The notes under the pieces are model-generated. The model was not told the origin of the DNA. It did not search any database and was given only the letters and a program-made list of their open reading frames with translations. Below, one piece after another: positions 6,717-15,126 of a DNA stretch of 21,823 nucleotides. How positions within the stretch are numbered: position 1 is the stretch's first letter; each line of letters starts with the position of its first letter. The stretch is from an uncultured Christensenella sp. (GTDB lineage Bacteria > Bacillota > Clostridia > Christensenellales > Borkfalkiaceae). Location: NCBI GenBank assembly GCA_910586065.1, contig CAJUGI010000011.1, positions 1 through 21,823 on the forward strand, read 5' to 3'. Both the position numbers and the translations under genes were made by a program.

Positions 6717-8480
6717 TTAAGCGGCAGATACGTGTTTTGAAGTTTCCTTGTTGGTTATATGGTTATGAGCATACGTTTTAACCGAGTTTGCAATATTGTG
6801 CATATGGTCGCCGATACGTTCCATATTGATGGCAAGCTGTAAGTATATTGCGCCGGCTTCGGGAGTGCATCTCCCCTCGGTCATACGCCTTAAATGCGCG
6901 TCCTGCATCTTCTGGCAAACTTCGTCGGTGGCTTGCTCTTCCCTTTCGACCGCATCCAGATAGTGCAAATCAATTTCGGAGAAGGTTGCCTCAACCTGTT
7001 TATAAAGCTCGGTTAAGTGTTCGTCCATTTCCAGAATTTCGGCTTTTGCGTGTTCGGAGAACTGCGCTTTGTCGGTTACCATTTTTTCGGCGTACTCGAC
7101 TATGTTTTCGGCGTAATCGCCAATCCTTTCGATATCCGAAGTTACGTGATAAAACGAGGAAACCTTGTTTTCGTCGGCTTCGGCCAAGTCTTCAAGCGAG
7201 AGCTTTACCAAAAATGACGATATGTAGCGATTGGTTTCGTTTATGTTCTTTTCGGTTTCGGCAAACAGCTCTTTTTGCGAGAGGTCGCCCGTCAATAACA
7301 TATTTAAAGAACGCTTGTAGTTGGCGAACGCGTCGGCGCCCATTCTGAGAATTTCTTTACGGACCTGCCCGACTGCGATTGCCGGAGTTTTGAGAAAACG
7401 TTTGTCCAGCGTTTCGTATTCCTCCTGCTTTTCTTCACCCTTTTTGTCGTGGACGATAAGGCATGCGAGTTTTACGAGATAATTTACGAAAGGCAACAAA
7501 ACCGCCGTGGTAAGCAAATTGAACATCATATGGAAAATTGCAATCTGCCACGAAAGATTGGGAATGAATGAATTTAAGAAGGAAGCCACGTATCCGCTTG
7601 TAAACGCCAGCGGAATTATGAAAATTATGCTACCTATCACGTTGAACAAAAGGTGAACTACAGCCGCACGGCGGGCGTTTACGTTTGTGCCAAGCGAAGA
7701 AAAAAGCGCCGTTACGCAAGTGCCCACGTTCGTGCCCAAAATTATGAACATTGCCATAGGAAGGGAAATGAGGTTTTGAGAAGCGAGCGAAATGGCTATT
7801 GCGGTTATCGCCGCCGAGGACTGAACCAGTCCCGTTAAGAGCGCGCCCAAAAGAAACAGAACTATTATTTCCCACGTTAAAGTTTCCTTGCCGTAGCCTA
7901 TGGCTATAAACACCTGCTCAACGGCTTCCTTGATGCCGGGGTTTTTAAGCATTCCGCCCATCGTAACCGAAAGCACATTCATACCTATAAATATAAGCCC
8001 CAGTCCCTGCAAAATGGCGCCGACGCGCTTGATTTGGTCCTTTTTGCCGAGCATAGACATCAACACACCCACAAACGCAACGAACGCGAAAAGCGCGGTT
8101 ATTTCAAATTCGGCGCCCGTTGTGGATACGGCGGTTATAAACGCGGTTATCGTGGTGCCGATATTGGCGCCCATTATTACGGAAGCCGCCTGCGTAAGCG
8201 TCATAAGCCCCACGTTTACGAAGCCGACTATCATAACCGTGGTTGCCGACGAACTGGTGACGATTGCGGTTACCGCCGCGCCGGTGCCCACTCCCAAAAA
8301 GCGGTTTTTAGTTGCCTTTGACATCAGCCTGCGCATAGATTTGCCCGCCGCCGTCTCGAGATTGGTGCCCATCATATTCATACCGATTATGAAAGCGGCA
8401 ACTCCGCCGAACAGCAACAGCATACTGTTGACGATTGTGAGTATTTCGGACGCACCGAGAGCCAAAACAGAATTTACCAT
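6717..8480 (-). CDS. Na+/phosphate cotransporter with PhoU-like C-terminal domain
   Basis: 587 aa from ATG at 8480. The N-terminal half is the Na/Pi cotransporter (PF02690) domain with its two inverted repeats: TSSSATTVM (75-83) with GANIGTT (104-110), and QSSAAIT (220-226) with GTNVGT (249-254). The QSS/TSS motifs bind sodium and phosphate in this family. The last 190 or so residues are PhoU-like helices (IERIGDYAENIVEYAE and MERIGDHMHNIANSV), as in bacterial YjbB/NptA-type proteins. It should import phosphate across the cytoplasmic membrane. Start: a TTG at 8522 is in frame but lies about 8 nt from the predicted transcript start; ATG 8480 has only a weak GGA upstream. No recognisable Pho box. 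Confidence 0.93.
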   Translation of the reverse strand: MVNSVLALGASEILTIVNSMLLLFGGVAAFIIGMNMMGTNLETAAGKSMRRLMSKATKNRFLGVGTGAAVTAIVTSSSATTVMIVGFVNVGLMTLTQAASVIMGANIGTTITAFITAVSTTGAEFEITALFAFVAFVGVLMSMLGKKDQIKRVGAILQGLGLIFIGMNVLSVTMGGMLKNPGIKEAVEQVFIAIGYGKETLTWEIIVLFLLGALLTGLVQSSAAITAIAISLASQNLISLPMAMFIILGTNVGTCVTALFSSLGTNVNARRAAVVHLLFNVIGSIIFIIPLAFTSGYVASFLNSFIPNLSWQIAIFHMMFNLLTTAVLLPFVNYLVKLACLIVHDKKGEEKQEEYETLDKRFLKTPAIAVGQVRKEILRMGADAFANYKRSLNMLLTGDLSQKELFAETEKNINETNRYISSFLVKLSLEDLAEADENKVSSFYHVTSDIERIGDYAENIVEYAEKMVTDKAQFSEHAKAEILEMDEHLTELYKQVEATFSEIDLHYLDAVEREEQATDEVCQKMQDAHLRRMTEGRCTPEAGAIYLQLAINMERIGDHMHNIANSVKTYAHNHITNKETSKHVSAA

Positions 8481-8536
8481 AAATTTTTTCCGGAAAGTAT
8501 TCGGCAAGGCGGCAGAACGCAACCTTTACCAAATAC

Positions 8537-8566
8537 ATTTTAACAATTTTATAATACGGTTGTCAA
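8537..8566 (-). promoter_or_regulatory. promoter of the phosphate cotransporter gene
   Basis: Minus-strand TTGACA (8566-8561), 18-nt spacer, TAAAAT (8542-8537). Predicted start near 8530, about 50 nt before ATG. Confidence 0.65.
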
Positions 8567-8589
8567 ATGAAATTTTACGGCGCGAAAGA

Positions 8590-8618
8590 TTGCAATTTTT
8601 TGTCGGGAGATGTAGAAT
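8590..8618 (+). promoter_or_regulatory. promoter of trmL
   Basis: TTGCAA at 8590-8595, 17-nt spacer, TAGAAT at 8613-8618. Divergent from the transporter promoter, with only about 24 nt between the two -35 boxes. Confidence 0.5.
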
Positions 8619-8639
8619 TGTGGTTGAGGTTTTGATTTT

Positions 8640-9131
8640 ATGTTTAATATAGTTCTGGTGGAACCCGAAATACCGCAAAACACGGGAAATATAGTAAGAA
8701 CCTGCGCGGCGACGGGATGCCGCCTGCATCTTGTACGCCCTTTGGGGTTTGAAGTAACTGATAAGCACCTGAAACGCGCCGGACTGGATTATTGGAAGGA
8801 CGCGGAAATTTTTTATTACGACAGCTTTGAAGAAATAAAAAACGCCAACCCGAACGCTTCGTTTTATTATTTTACTACCAAGGGACTTGCCCGACACTCG
8901 GACGCAAAGTTTGAAAAGGGAGATTTTTTGGTGTTCGGAAAAGAAACTAAAGGACTGCCCGAAGAACTTTTGAAAGCCAATAAAGAATATTGTTTGAGAA
9001 TCCCCATGATAGGCGAAACGCGAAGCCTTAATCTTTCGAATTCGGTGGCGATTGCCGTTTACGAAGCTTTGCGGCAGACTGATTTCGAAGGGTTTAAAAC
9101 CGAAGGTCAACTGCACGGTTCAAAGTGGTGA
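8640..9131 (+). CDS. trmL: tRNA (cytidine(34)-2'-O)-methyltransferase
   Basis: 163 aa, full length for TrmL. SPOUT-class methyltransferase that 2'-O-methylates the wobble base of tRNA-Leu isoacceptors. Signature blocks are in order: EPEIPQNTGNIVRTCAATG near the N-terminus, LHLVRPLGFEVTDKHLKRAG, LVFGKETKGLPEELL (SAM-binding knot, first part), and the C-terminal IPMIGETRSLNLSNSVAIAV knot. GAGG (8626-8629) lies 10 nt before ATG. No terminator is seen before rdgB, 53 nt further on, so some read-through is possible. Confidence 0.96.
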   Translation: MFNIVLVEPEIPQNTGNIVRTCAATGCRLHLVRPLGFEVTDKHLKRAGLDYWKDAEIFYYDSFEEIKNANPNASFYYFTTKGLARHSDAKFEKGDFLVFGKETKGLPEELLKANKEYCLRIPMIGETRSLNLSNSVAIAVYEALRQTDFEGFKTEGQLHGSKW

Positions 9132-9149
9132 TTGCACGGCGTTTTATAC

Positions 9150-9178
9150 TTTACATTTTTTGAATATTATATTATAAT
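9150..9178 (+). promoter_or_regulatory. rdgB promoter ending 6 nt before ATG
   Basis: TTTACA at 9150-9155, 17-nt spacer, perfect TATAAT at 9173-9178. The rdgB ATG is at 9185, the expected first transcribed base. Confidence 0.75.
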
Positions 9179-9184
9179 CAAATT

Positions 9185-9757
9185 ATGAAACTTGATAAAA
9201 TTGTAGTTGCGAGCGGAAACGAAGGGAAAATTGCCGAAATAAAGGCGATTTTCAAGGACGCGGAAATAGTTTCTATGGGTGAACTCGGGTTTACCGATGA
9301 AATAGAAGAAACCGGCTCCACTTTTAAGGAAAACGCTTACATAAAAGCTGCGGTTATTGCAAAAAAGTATAATATGCCGGCGCTTTCGGACGATTCGGGG
9401 CTGTGCGTTGACGCCCTCGGCGGAGCGCCCGGAGTTTATTCCGCCAGATTTTCGGGCGAAGGTTCCAAAGCCAACAGGGCGCTGCTTTTAAAGCGGATGG
9501 AACACATAACCGACAGGCGCGCCCACTTTGAAAGCGCCGTTTGCCTGTGCACTCCGGACGGAAAAACGTACTTCGGCGAAGGAAAGACGTTCGGTAAAAT
9601 TTTGCAGGAAGAAATAGGAACGAACGGATTCGGATATGATTGTCTGTTTTTTTCGGACGACCTTAAAAAGAGTTTCGGAATTGCCGGAGACGACGAAAAA
9701 AACGCCGTGTCGCACCGCTTCCGCGCGTTGCAGGATTTGAAGAGTAAACTCAAATGA
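9185..9757 (+). CDS. rdgB: XTP/dITP diphosphatase (RdgB/HAM1)
   Basis: 190 aa, normal length. Hydrolyses dITP, XTP and ITP to monophosphates and so keeps deaminated purines out of DNA and RNA. Motifs: SGNEGK (10-15, phosphate binding), TGSTFKENA (43-51), LSDDSGL (67-73, metal-binding acidic residues), FGYD (149-152) and SHR (176-178), all intact. No Shine-Dalgarno precedes the ATG and the promoter -10 box ends 6 nt before it, so the mRNA is predicted leaderless. The stop overlaps the next start (ATGA), linking it to the YfcE-type phosphoesterase, a common neighbour pairing in Bacillota. Confidence 0.97.
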   Translation: MKLDKIVVASGNEGKIAEIKAIFKDAEIVSMGELGFTDEIEETGSTFKENAYIKAAVIAKKYNMPALSDDSGLCVDALGGAPGVYSARFSGEGSKANRALLLKRMEHITDRRAHFESAVCLCTPDGKTYFGEGKTFGKILQEEIGTNGFGYDCLFFSDDLKKSFGIAGDDEKNAVSHRFRALQDLKSKLK

Positions 9758-10230
9758 AAACTGTTGCGGTGCTTTCAGACACTCACGGAAACCGCAGAGC
9801 GATTGACAGACTTTCGCAGATTTTAAGCGAGTGCGATTATATTATTCACCTTGGCGATACTTCGGAAGACGGCGCATATATACGCTCGAATTACGGAAGC
9901 AAGACTTATCTGTTAAACGGAAACTGCGACGGATGCAAACTGGGCGAGGACGAACTTATACTTGAAACAGAGGGCGTAAAGATTTTTGCGGCGCACGGAC
10001 ACCTGTACGGAGTTAAAAGCGGATTAAAAAAACTTGCCGCAAGAGCAAAAGAACTGGGATGCGGCGTTGCGCTTTACGGGCACACGCACAGCGCGCGCGA
10101 GGACGAAGCCGATAACGTTGTGCTTATAAATCCCGGCTGTATGACGAGATACGGTGGCGGAAGTTATTGCTATTTGGTTTTAAACAACGGTAAAGCGGTT
10201 GCCAAAATTGTGGAAACCGACGCATATTAA
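9754..10230 (+). CDS. YfcE/MJ0936-family metallophosphoesterase
   Basis: 158 aa, usual length for the family. Calcineurin-like fold with all metal-site motifs: SDTHGN (8-13), HLGDT (32-36), NGNCD (55-59), HGH (81-83) and GHTH (109-112). Members show phosphodiesterase activity in vitro; the natural substrate here is unknown. The ATG overlaps the rdgB stop by 4 nt, so translation is coupled and it shares the rdgB promoter. Confidence 0.95.
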   Translation: MKTVAVLSDTHGNRRAIDRLSQILSECDYIIHLGDTSEDGAYIRSNYGSKTYLLNGNCDGCKLGEDELILETEGVKIFAAHGHLYGVKSGLKKLAARAKELGCGVALYGHTHSAREDEADNVVLINPGCMTRYGGGSYCYLVLNNGKAVAKIVETDAY

Positions 10231-10251
10231 GGGGGTAACGTTTTAAAAGAA

Positions 10252-11214
10252 ATGAAATTCAAACACACATTCCACGTATTCGTCGATAATTTTAACATCA
10301 CTTATAAGCAGCTTTTATACAGGCTTGCCGTGCTTGTTGTTGCGGGAATAGTATTTTATTTTTCGGTTATTCCCTTTATTAACGGGTTTTTGCCCGAACT
10401 GAACAACCTTATTAACAACGCGGGGGATTTCGTTTTAAAACTTTTGAACGGCGAAGTTTCGGAGCTGACGAAAATTTCGGAAAAAGTTAAAGAAGCTTAC
10501 GCCGCGCTTATGGATTTGGTTCATGCGAAAACGACAGATATTGCCGTGGTAATCGTAATTTTTACCGTAATTTATCTCATCGCTTCGTTTTTCAACGGAC
10601 TGGGAAATTACGCGACGGCAACCTGCATAAACGACAAAATGGCGCTCCGCGCGAATTCTCCGTTTTTGAGTTCGCTCATTAAAAACATTAAACAGGCCTC
10701 TCTTTTCAACGCGCTGTACGTACCCCTCACTTTCCTTTACGACGCGGTAGTTGCGGTTGCAATGTTTTTCTTTATTTTCTATCTTGTGAACAGCATTGTT
10801 CCGTTTTTGGTATGCGTTTTCCTCTTCGTTCTTGTAATCGTTTTATCGATAGTGCTTAAACTTACTTTTACGTGCGACTGGCTGCCTGCGATTATCCGCG
10901 GAAAGCAGAGCCCCGTAAGCGCTTTGAAATACACGTTTTCGCGCAGGAATAAAGAGACGTTAAACGTTTTATCGAATTTTGTGGTTATGGCGCTGATTAT
11001 TTTCGGGCTGAACGTAGCGGCGTTTTTCTGCACGCTGGGCGTAGGTCTTTTAATAACCATCCCGGCAAGCGCGGTTATGATTGTATCGTTTTATATGGTA
11101 AACTATTACGACCGCGAGGAAATAAAGTACTTTGTGGACAAAAACACAGTCGTCAAGCCGGCGAAAGAACACACTCCCACGCGCGAAGAATTTTTCCGCG
11201 GCACGGAGGACTGA
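10252..11214 (+). CDS. 6-TM membrane protein, unknown function
   Basis: 320 aa, not recognised. Predicted TM segments at about 20-44, 95-118, 150-178, 180-204, 236-258 and 262-286. A polar loop of about 50 residues follows TM1 (extracytoplasmic if the N-terminus is inside), and the C-terminus is charged and cytoplasmic (REEFFRGTED). It lies 21 nt after the phosphoesterase gene, probably in the rdgB transcript. The nearest ribosome-site-like sequence, AAGGGGG, is about 16 nt from ATG, farther than usual; a shorter, purine-only site (AAAAGAA) abuts the ATG. The general look recalls bacterial proteins with several clustered hydrophobic helices of the DUF-type, but no motif fixes the family. Confidence 0.8.
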   Translation: MKFKHTFHVFVDNFNITYKQLLYRLAVLVVAGIVFYFSVIPFINGFLPELNNLINNAGDFVLKLLNGEVSELTKISEKVKEAYAALMDLVHAKTTDIAVVIVIFTVIYLIASFFNGLGNYATATCINDKMALRANSPFLSSLIKNIKQASLFNALYVPLTFLYDAVVAVAMFFFIFYLVNSIVPFLVCVFLFVLVIVLSIVLKLTFTCDWLPAIIRGKQSPVSALKYTFSRRNKETLNVLSNFVVMALIIFGLNVAAFFCTLGVGLLITIPASAVMIVSFYMVNYYDREEIKYFVDKNTVVKPAKEHTPTREEFFRGTED

Positions 11215-11292
11215 CGCACATTGCGCGTTTATGCGGCAAAAATTGCGTTTTTTAAGCATATAAGCCGCAAAAAAAATAATTTATTTTATTAT

Positions 11293-11320
11293 TCCCTCTT
11301 TACAAGGAGGGATTTTTTTT
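11293..11320 (+). terminator. terminator of the rdgB operon
   Basis: TCCCTCTT - TACA - AGGAGGGA (one G-U pair) followed by eight T (11313-11320). It overlaps the pgm promoter: the -35 box lies in its loop. Between 11215 and 11292 there is only an AT-rich stretch with a weaker TGCGGC/GCCGCA pairing. Confidence 0.8.
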
Positions 11321-11327
11321 GTATAAT
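11299..11327 (+). promoter_or_regulatory. pgm promoter nested in the preceding terminator
   Basis: TTTACA at 11299-11304 (tip of the terminator hairpin), 17-nt spacer, TATAAT at 11322-11327. Predicted start near 11334, giving a 45-nt leader with AAAGGAGG. Confidence 0.75.
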
Positions 11328-11378
11328 TTATTTGGTATACCACACAACTTTTACGGTATATTATTAAAGGAGGAACAA

Positions 11379-13106
11379 ATGGGTTATCTTGAAATTTATA
11401 ATAAGTGGTTGTCCGACAAGCGGTTAAACGACGAAGCGAAAGCCGAACTCGAAAGCATCAAGGGCAACAACGAAGATATAGAATACCGTTTCGGAGCCGA
11501 ATTGGAATTCGGTACGGCGGGCATGCGCGGGATTATCGGTTACGGTACGAATATGATGAACATATATACCGTTAAGCGCGCCACACAGGGACTTGCGCAG
11601 TTCATTTTAAAACAGGGCGGGGAAGCAATAGAACGCGGCGTTGTAATTTCTTACGACACTCGCCGCAAGAGCAGGGAATTTGCCGAGGCGGCGCAACAGG
11701 TTCTGGCGGCTAACAATATCAAGGCGTATCTATTTGACGACGTTCATCCGGTGCCTATGCTCTCGTTCGCCGTAAGATGCCTTAATACGTACGCAGGGAT
11801 TATGGTAACCGCTTCGCATAACCCCAAACAATATAACGGATATAAAGTTTACGGAAGCGACGGCGCGCAGATGAGCCCCGCCGACACCGAAGTGGTTGTG
11901 GATTTTATTAAGAAAACCGAAGACTATCTCGGAACCCCCTCCCCCTCCGAAGAACAGCTCAAAAAATACGCAAAAACAGTGCCCGCGAAGGTTGATAAAA
12001 AATATTATAAAGAATTAACCAAACTGACGCTTTCGAAGAAAGCCGTTAAGAAATGCGGAAAGGATTTGAGGCTGGTTTACACGCCCGTGCACGGTTCGGG
12101 TTACGTACCCGTAACGACGATACTCAAAAAACTCGGCATAAACGTTATGGTCGTCGAGGAGCAGACAAAAAAGGACTCTGAGTTTTCCACGGTGGAAGTA
12201 CCCAACCCCGAATACAAGGAAACGCTTTCGCTTGGCATTAAACTTGCGCAGAAACGAGAAGCGACCGTCGTCTTCGGAACTGACCCCGACAGCGACAGGC
12301 TGGGCGTTGCCGTAAAAAACAAGGAAGGCGAATTTGAAGCGCTTTCGGGAAACCAGGTTGGCATACTTCTTTTAGATTACATATTGACGCGTCTTTCGGA
12401 AGACGGTAAGCTGCCGCCGAACGCCGCGGTTGTTAAATCGTTCGTGACAACCGGAATGGCAAAAGCTATTTGCGACAAATATAAAGTCACCCTCTTTGAA
12501 GTGCCCGTAGGGTTTAAGTTCATAGGAGAAAAGATTAAAATTTGGGAAAACACCCACGAATATACTTATGTATTCGGTTTCGAAGAGAGTTGCGGCTACT
12601 TGCGCGGAACGCACGCAAGAGACAAGGACGCGGTTGTTGCTTCGATGCTGACCGCCGAAATGGTATGCTATTACACGAGCATTGGGAAAACGGTTTATCA
12701 GCGTTTGCTTGAAATTTACAGCGAGCTGGGTTACGTTTTAGACTGCAATATTTCAATTCCTTTTAAGGGCTTGAACGCGATGAAGGACATGAATGCGGTT
12801 GTGAACGGCTTAAAGGAAAAACCTGCGACTAATTTCGGCATTTACAAAGTTGCAACCGTAAGAGATTATTCGAAAAACTTAAAAACGGATATTGCAACGG
12901 GAACCGCGACGGAAATAGAAAAAGATTTCCCGAAGGTGAACTGCGTTTATTACGAACTGGAAAACGGAAGCTTTGTATGCGTGAGACCTTCCGGCACCGA
13001 ACCCAAGCTCAAGATTTATTTCTCGGTAAAATCACGCAACAAGCAGGAAGCCGAAAGCCAGCTTGAACAGTTGCAGACGGCGGCTAAAGCAATGCTCGGG
13101 CAATAA
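11379..13106 (+). CDS. phosphoglucomutase / phosphomannomutase (PgcA-like)
   Basis: 575 aa, typical for the alpha-D-phosphohexomutase family. Interconverts glucose-1-P and glucose-6-P (possibly mannose-P), feeding UDP-glucose synthesis and glycogen or wall polymers. Catalytic serine Ser146 in TASHNPK (144-150), metal loop DPDSDR (302-307), sugar-binding FEESCGYLRG (401-410) and phosphate-binding RPSGTEPK (about 536-543) are all present; ELEFGTAGMRG near the N-terminus is typical. The start is at the MGYLEIY methionine because AAAGGAGG (11366-11373) lies 5 nt before it; an in-frame ATG at 11319 lies inside the promoter. The stop overlaps the next start (TAATG). Confidence 0.96.
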   Translation: MGYLEIYNKWLSDKRLNDEAKAELESIKGNNEDIEYRFGAELEFGTAGMRGIIGYGTNMMNIYTVKRATQGLAQFILKQGGEAIERGVVISYDTRRKSREFAEAAQQVLAANNIKAYLFDDVHPVPMLSFAVRCLNTYAGIMVTASHNPKQYNGYKVYGSDGAQMSPADTEVVVDFIKKTEDYLGTPSPSEEQLKKYAKTVPAKVDKKYYKELTKLTLSKKAVKKCGKDLRLVYTPVHGSGYVPVTTILKKLGINVMVVEEQTKKDSEFSTVEVPNPEYKETLSLGIKLAQKREATVVFGTDPDSDRLGVAVKNKEGEFEALSGNQVGILLLDYILTRLSEDGKLPPNAAVVKSFVTTGMAKAICDKYKVTLFEVPVGFKFIGEKIKIWENTHEYTYVFGFEESCGYLRGTHARDKDAVVASMLTAEMVCYYTSIGKTVYQRLLEIYSELGYVLDCNISIPFKGLNAMKDMNAVVNGLKEKPATNFGIYKVATVRDYSKNLKTDIATGTATEIEKDFPKVNCVYYELENGSFVCVRPSGTEPKLKIYFSVKSRNKQEAESQLEQLQTAAKAMLGQ

Positions 13107-13909
13107 TGAGTTCGCTGTTATCATCGGGAATAATTGCGCAGAGGGTGTTCAGCCCCGTTTATATAATTCTCGATTCCGTATTTATCGTTGCGTTTTTAGC
13201 GGCGCTTATAGCAAGAAAGCGGTTTATGACGGCGCTGTTCGCCGTTTTCGGCGGAGTGCTGTATATGATTGTAGACTACGGCATATTCCACCTTGCGTTG
13301 CATACGCGTTCCATTGAAAACGGCGACCTGTTCTGGGTGCTTTTGTGGATGTCGATGAGCTACGGCATAACGAATTTTGCACTGATATGGATTTGGCTCG
13401 GTAAAGACGAACACTACAAAGAGTACACCGCCGCTATATGGATTTGGTGGATTTGCTGTCCTATGCTTTCGGAAACATTTACCGGAAGCGACACGGCGCT
13501 GATAAAAATTCAGCGGACAACCGGCTCTTACCACGGATATATGGCGCTGTTTATGGTGATAAGTTACTTTGCCGTAATAGTTTACAACCTTATTCAAAAA
13601 GATAAGGATAAGCGGTTTAACATAGTGTGGCTGTTCGTTTTAGGCGTGTTGGCGCAACTCGGCTGGGAAGCGGGTCTGTTAATAGGCGGAATACGAAGCG
13701 CGGACTTTGACCCGTTTACTAAAATTATGACTCTTATAACCAATTCGCTTGTGGAGACGAATCTGGGTATGCCGGCAATTTACTGCATATTCCTTTTACT
13801 GACGGCTCGTTTTACGGAAAATCTGAAAAAACGGGATTTGAAAGTTTCGTTTACCGAAAGGCTGAAAGAGAGCAACCTTGCAAGGTATCCCAAACGAGCA
13901 AAACAATAA
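13106..13909 (+). CDS. 7-TM membrane protein, unknown function
   Basis: 267 aa, not recognised. About seven hydrophobic segments: 15-37, 39-65, 72-98, 107-126, 141-163, 171-197 and 212-236, the TM parts being rich in Trp, Ile and Met. Charged, basic C-terminus (about 240-267). It contains SETFTGSDTALIKIQRTTGSYHG between TM4 and TM5. Start and pgm stop overlap by one base (TAATG), so translation is coupled; no separate promoter is seen. It ends before a shared palindromic terminator. Confidence 0.75.
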   Translation: MSSLLSSGIIAQRVFSPVYIILDSVFIVAFLAALIARKRFMTALFAVFGGVLYMIVDYGIFHLALHTRSIENGDLFWVLLWMSMSYGITNFALIWIWLGKDEHYKEYTAAIWIWWICCPMLSETFTGSDTALIKIQRTTGSYHGYMALFMVISYFAVIVYNLIQKDKDKRFNIVWLFVLGVLAQLGWEAGLLIGGIRSADFDPFTKIMTLITNSLVETNLGMPAIYCIFLLLTARFTENLKKRDLKVSFTERLKESNLARYPKRAKQ

Positions 13910-13940
13910 ATTTATTATTTAACAATTTAAAGCAATATAA

Positions 13941-13966
13941 AACGCCAACCTCACGGTTGGCGTTTT
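13941..13966. terminator. bidirectional terminator
   Basis: AACGCCAACC - TCAC - GGTTGGCGTT (13941-13964), T5 on the plus side and TTTT on the minus side. Shared by the 7-TM protein gene and the convergent HAD gene. Confidence 0.85.
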
Positions 13967-13980
13967 TAATTGTTGAGTCT

Positions 13981-14628
13981 TTAAATCGTTATAATTTCTT
14001 TTGGGGATTTTATTATTTTGTCGGCGCCCGCCGATTTAAGTTCGTCCTTGGAACCGAAACCGTACAGCACGCCCACGGACGAAACTCCGTTTGCCTTTGC
14101 GCCTGCAATATCGTGTTTTCTGTCGCCCGTCATAACGGCTTCGCGCTTGTCTTTCAATCCGCTCTTTTTTATTGCGTAAGCGAGCACGTCGGCTTTTTCG
14201 GAACGGCTTGAATTAAGAGTTGCCCCCGTAATATCTTTGAAATACGGCGACAACCCGAAATGGTCCATTATCTTTTCCGCAAACACTTCCGGCTTGGAAG
14301 TTGCAAGATACAGTTCCTTCCCCCTGCGATTGAGCTCGGCAAGCGCCGGAATAATTCCTTCGTAAACCGAGTTTTCATACAAACCCTTGCAGGAAAAATA
14401 TTCACGGTAATATTCGACGGCGAGAAGCGCGTCGTTTTTTGAAAAGCCGTAAAATTTTTGAAAGGATTCTACAAGCGGCGGACCGATAAACGCCGTAAGA
14501 CTGCGCTTGTCCTCCACTCCTATACCGAATTTTTCAAGGGAATATATAATAGAGTTAGTAATACCCGTGAAAGGATTGGTAAGCGTTCCGTCCAAATCGA
14601 AAAACATATATTTAAAAGTTTTATTCAT
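13981..14628 (-). CDS. HAD-superfamily phosphatase (Gph/PpaX-like)
   Basis: 215 aa. HAD subfamily IA with a helical cap: motif I DLDGTLTNP (11-19; nucleophile Asp11 and Asp13), cap region about 20-90 with TAFIGPPLVESF, motif II ATSKP (109-113), motif III Lys in RSEKADVL (142-149), motif IV TGDRKHDIAGAKANG (167-181, Asp169 and Asp173). This set fits phosphoglycolate phosphatase or 5'-nucleotidase-like enzymes; the natural substrate cannot be read from sequence. No Shine-Dalgarno; the promoter -10 box ends 7 nt before ATG, so a leaderless mRNA is predicted. Confidence 0.9.
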   Translation of the reverse strand: MNKTFKYMFFDLDGTLTNPFTGITNSIIYSLEKFGIGVEDKRSLTAFIGPPLVESFQKFYGFSKNDALLAVEYYREYFSCKGLYENSVYEGIIPALAELNRRGKELYLATSKPEVFAEKIMDHFGLSPYFKDITGATLNSSRSEKADVLAYAIKKSGLKDKREAVMTGDRKHDIAGAKANGVSSVGVLYGFGSKDELKSAGADKIIKSPKEIITI

Positions 14629-14635
14629 CGTATTG

Positions 14636-14664
14636 AGTATAGCACAAACAAGCAGGACAGTAAA
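14636..14664 (-). promoter_or_regulatory. promoter of the HAD gene, ending 7 nt before ATG
   Basis: Minus-strand TTTACT (14664-14659), 17-nt spacer, TATACT (14641-14636). ATG begins at 14628. Confidence 0.6.
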
Positions 14665-14679
14665 GCGCGAAAGCGTTTT

Positions 14680-15117
14680 TTAAAGCAACGCATTTTTTAC
14701 GCTTATGGTTATATGACAGACCGCAAACAAAACCGCGAAAGCAATTAAGGGAACGCTTAACAGCATTACGCCGCTGAAAATAAAAATTACGGACGGGATT
14801 ACCGACAGCGAAACCGCCTTTAAGAGTCCGCCTTTGTTGAAGAGGATTATCCAGAATATACAGTAAGCAAGACACAGCACTCCGTTCACCGACAGATAAA
14901 CGGCAAGCGCACCGGCAAACCAGAAATTGAAATATGTATACGGGATATTAAAAATCATAAAAACAAAACACGCGTATCTGCCCGTTTGTTCGAGTATTTC
15001 AACCGCTTTGTTTGCATATTTGTTTTCAGCCCCGTCTTTATGTTTGACGGCGTAGATTATATTGGGAACCATAATCAAAGCCATTATCCCCAATCCGTAA
15101 TAATTGAACCAGTCCAT
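14680..15117 (-). CDS. small membrane protein (4-5 TM), unknown function
   Basis: 145 aa, not recognised. Hydrophobic segments at about 7-23, 45-64, 65-90 and 98-120, with a last one at 120-140. Opens with MDWFNYYGLGIMALIMVPNIIYA and has a short basic loop with an acidic patch (KHKDGAENKY). No Shine-Dalgarno is present; a -35/-10 pair ends 9 nt before the ATG. The HAD gene follows 51 nt downstream with its own promoter. Confidence 0.65.
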   Translation of the reverse strand: MDWFNYYGLGIMALIMVPNIIYAVKHKDGAENKYANKAVEILEQTGRYACFVFMIFNIPYTYFNFWFAGALAVYLSVNGVLCLAYCIFWIILFNKGGLLKAVSLSVIPSVIFIFSGVMLLSVPLIAFAVLFAVCHITISVKNALL

Positions 15118-15126
15118 TGCAATTAT

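Noticed and set aside
6848..8652. Several long plus-strand frames
   Set aside because: Shadows of the phosphate cotransporter, whose two inverted repeats and PhoU-like tail are intact on the minus strand.
8526..9116. 196-aa minus-strand frame
   Set aside because: Antisense of trmL, whose motifs are complete.
11319..11378. Upstream extension of the phosphoglucomutase
   Set aside because: The region holds the promoter -10 box and the leader; AAAGGAGG marks the start at 11379.
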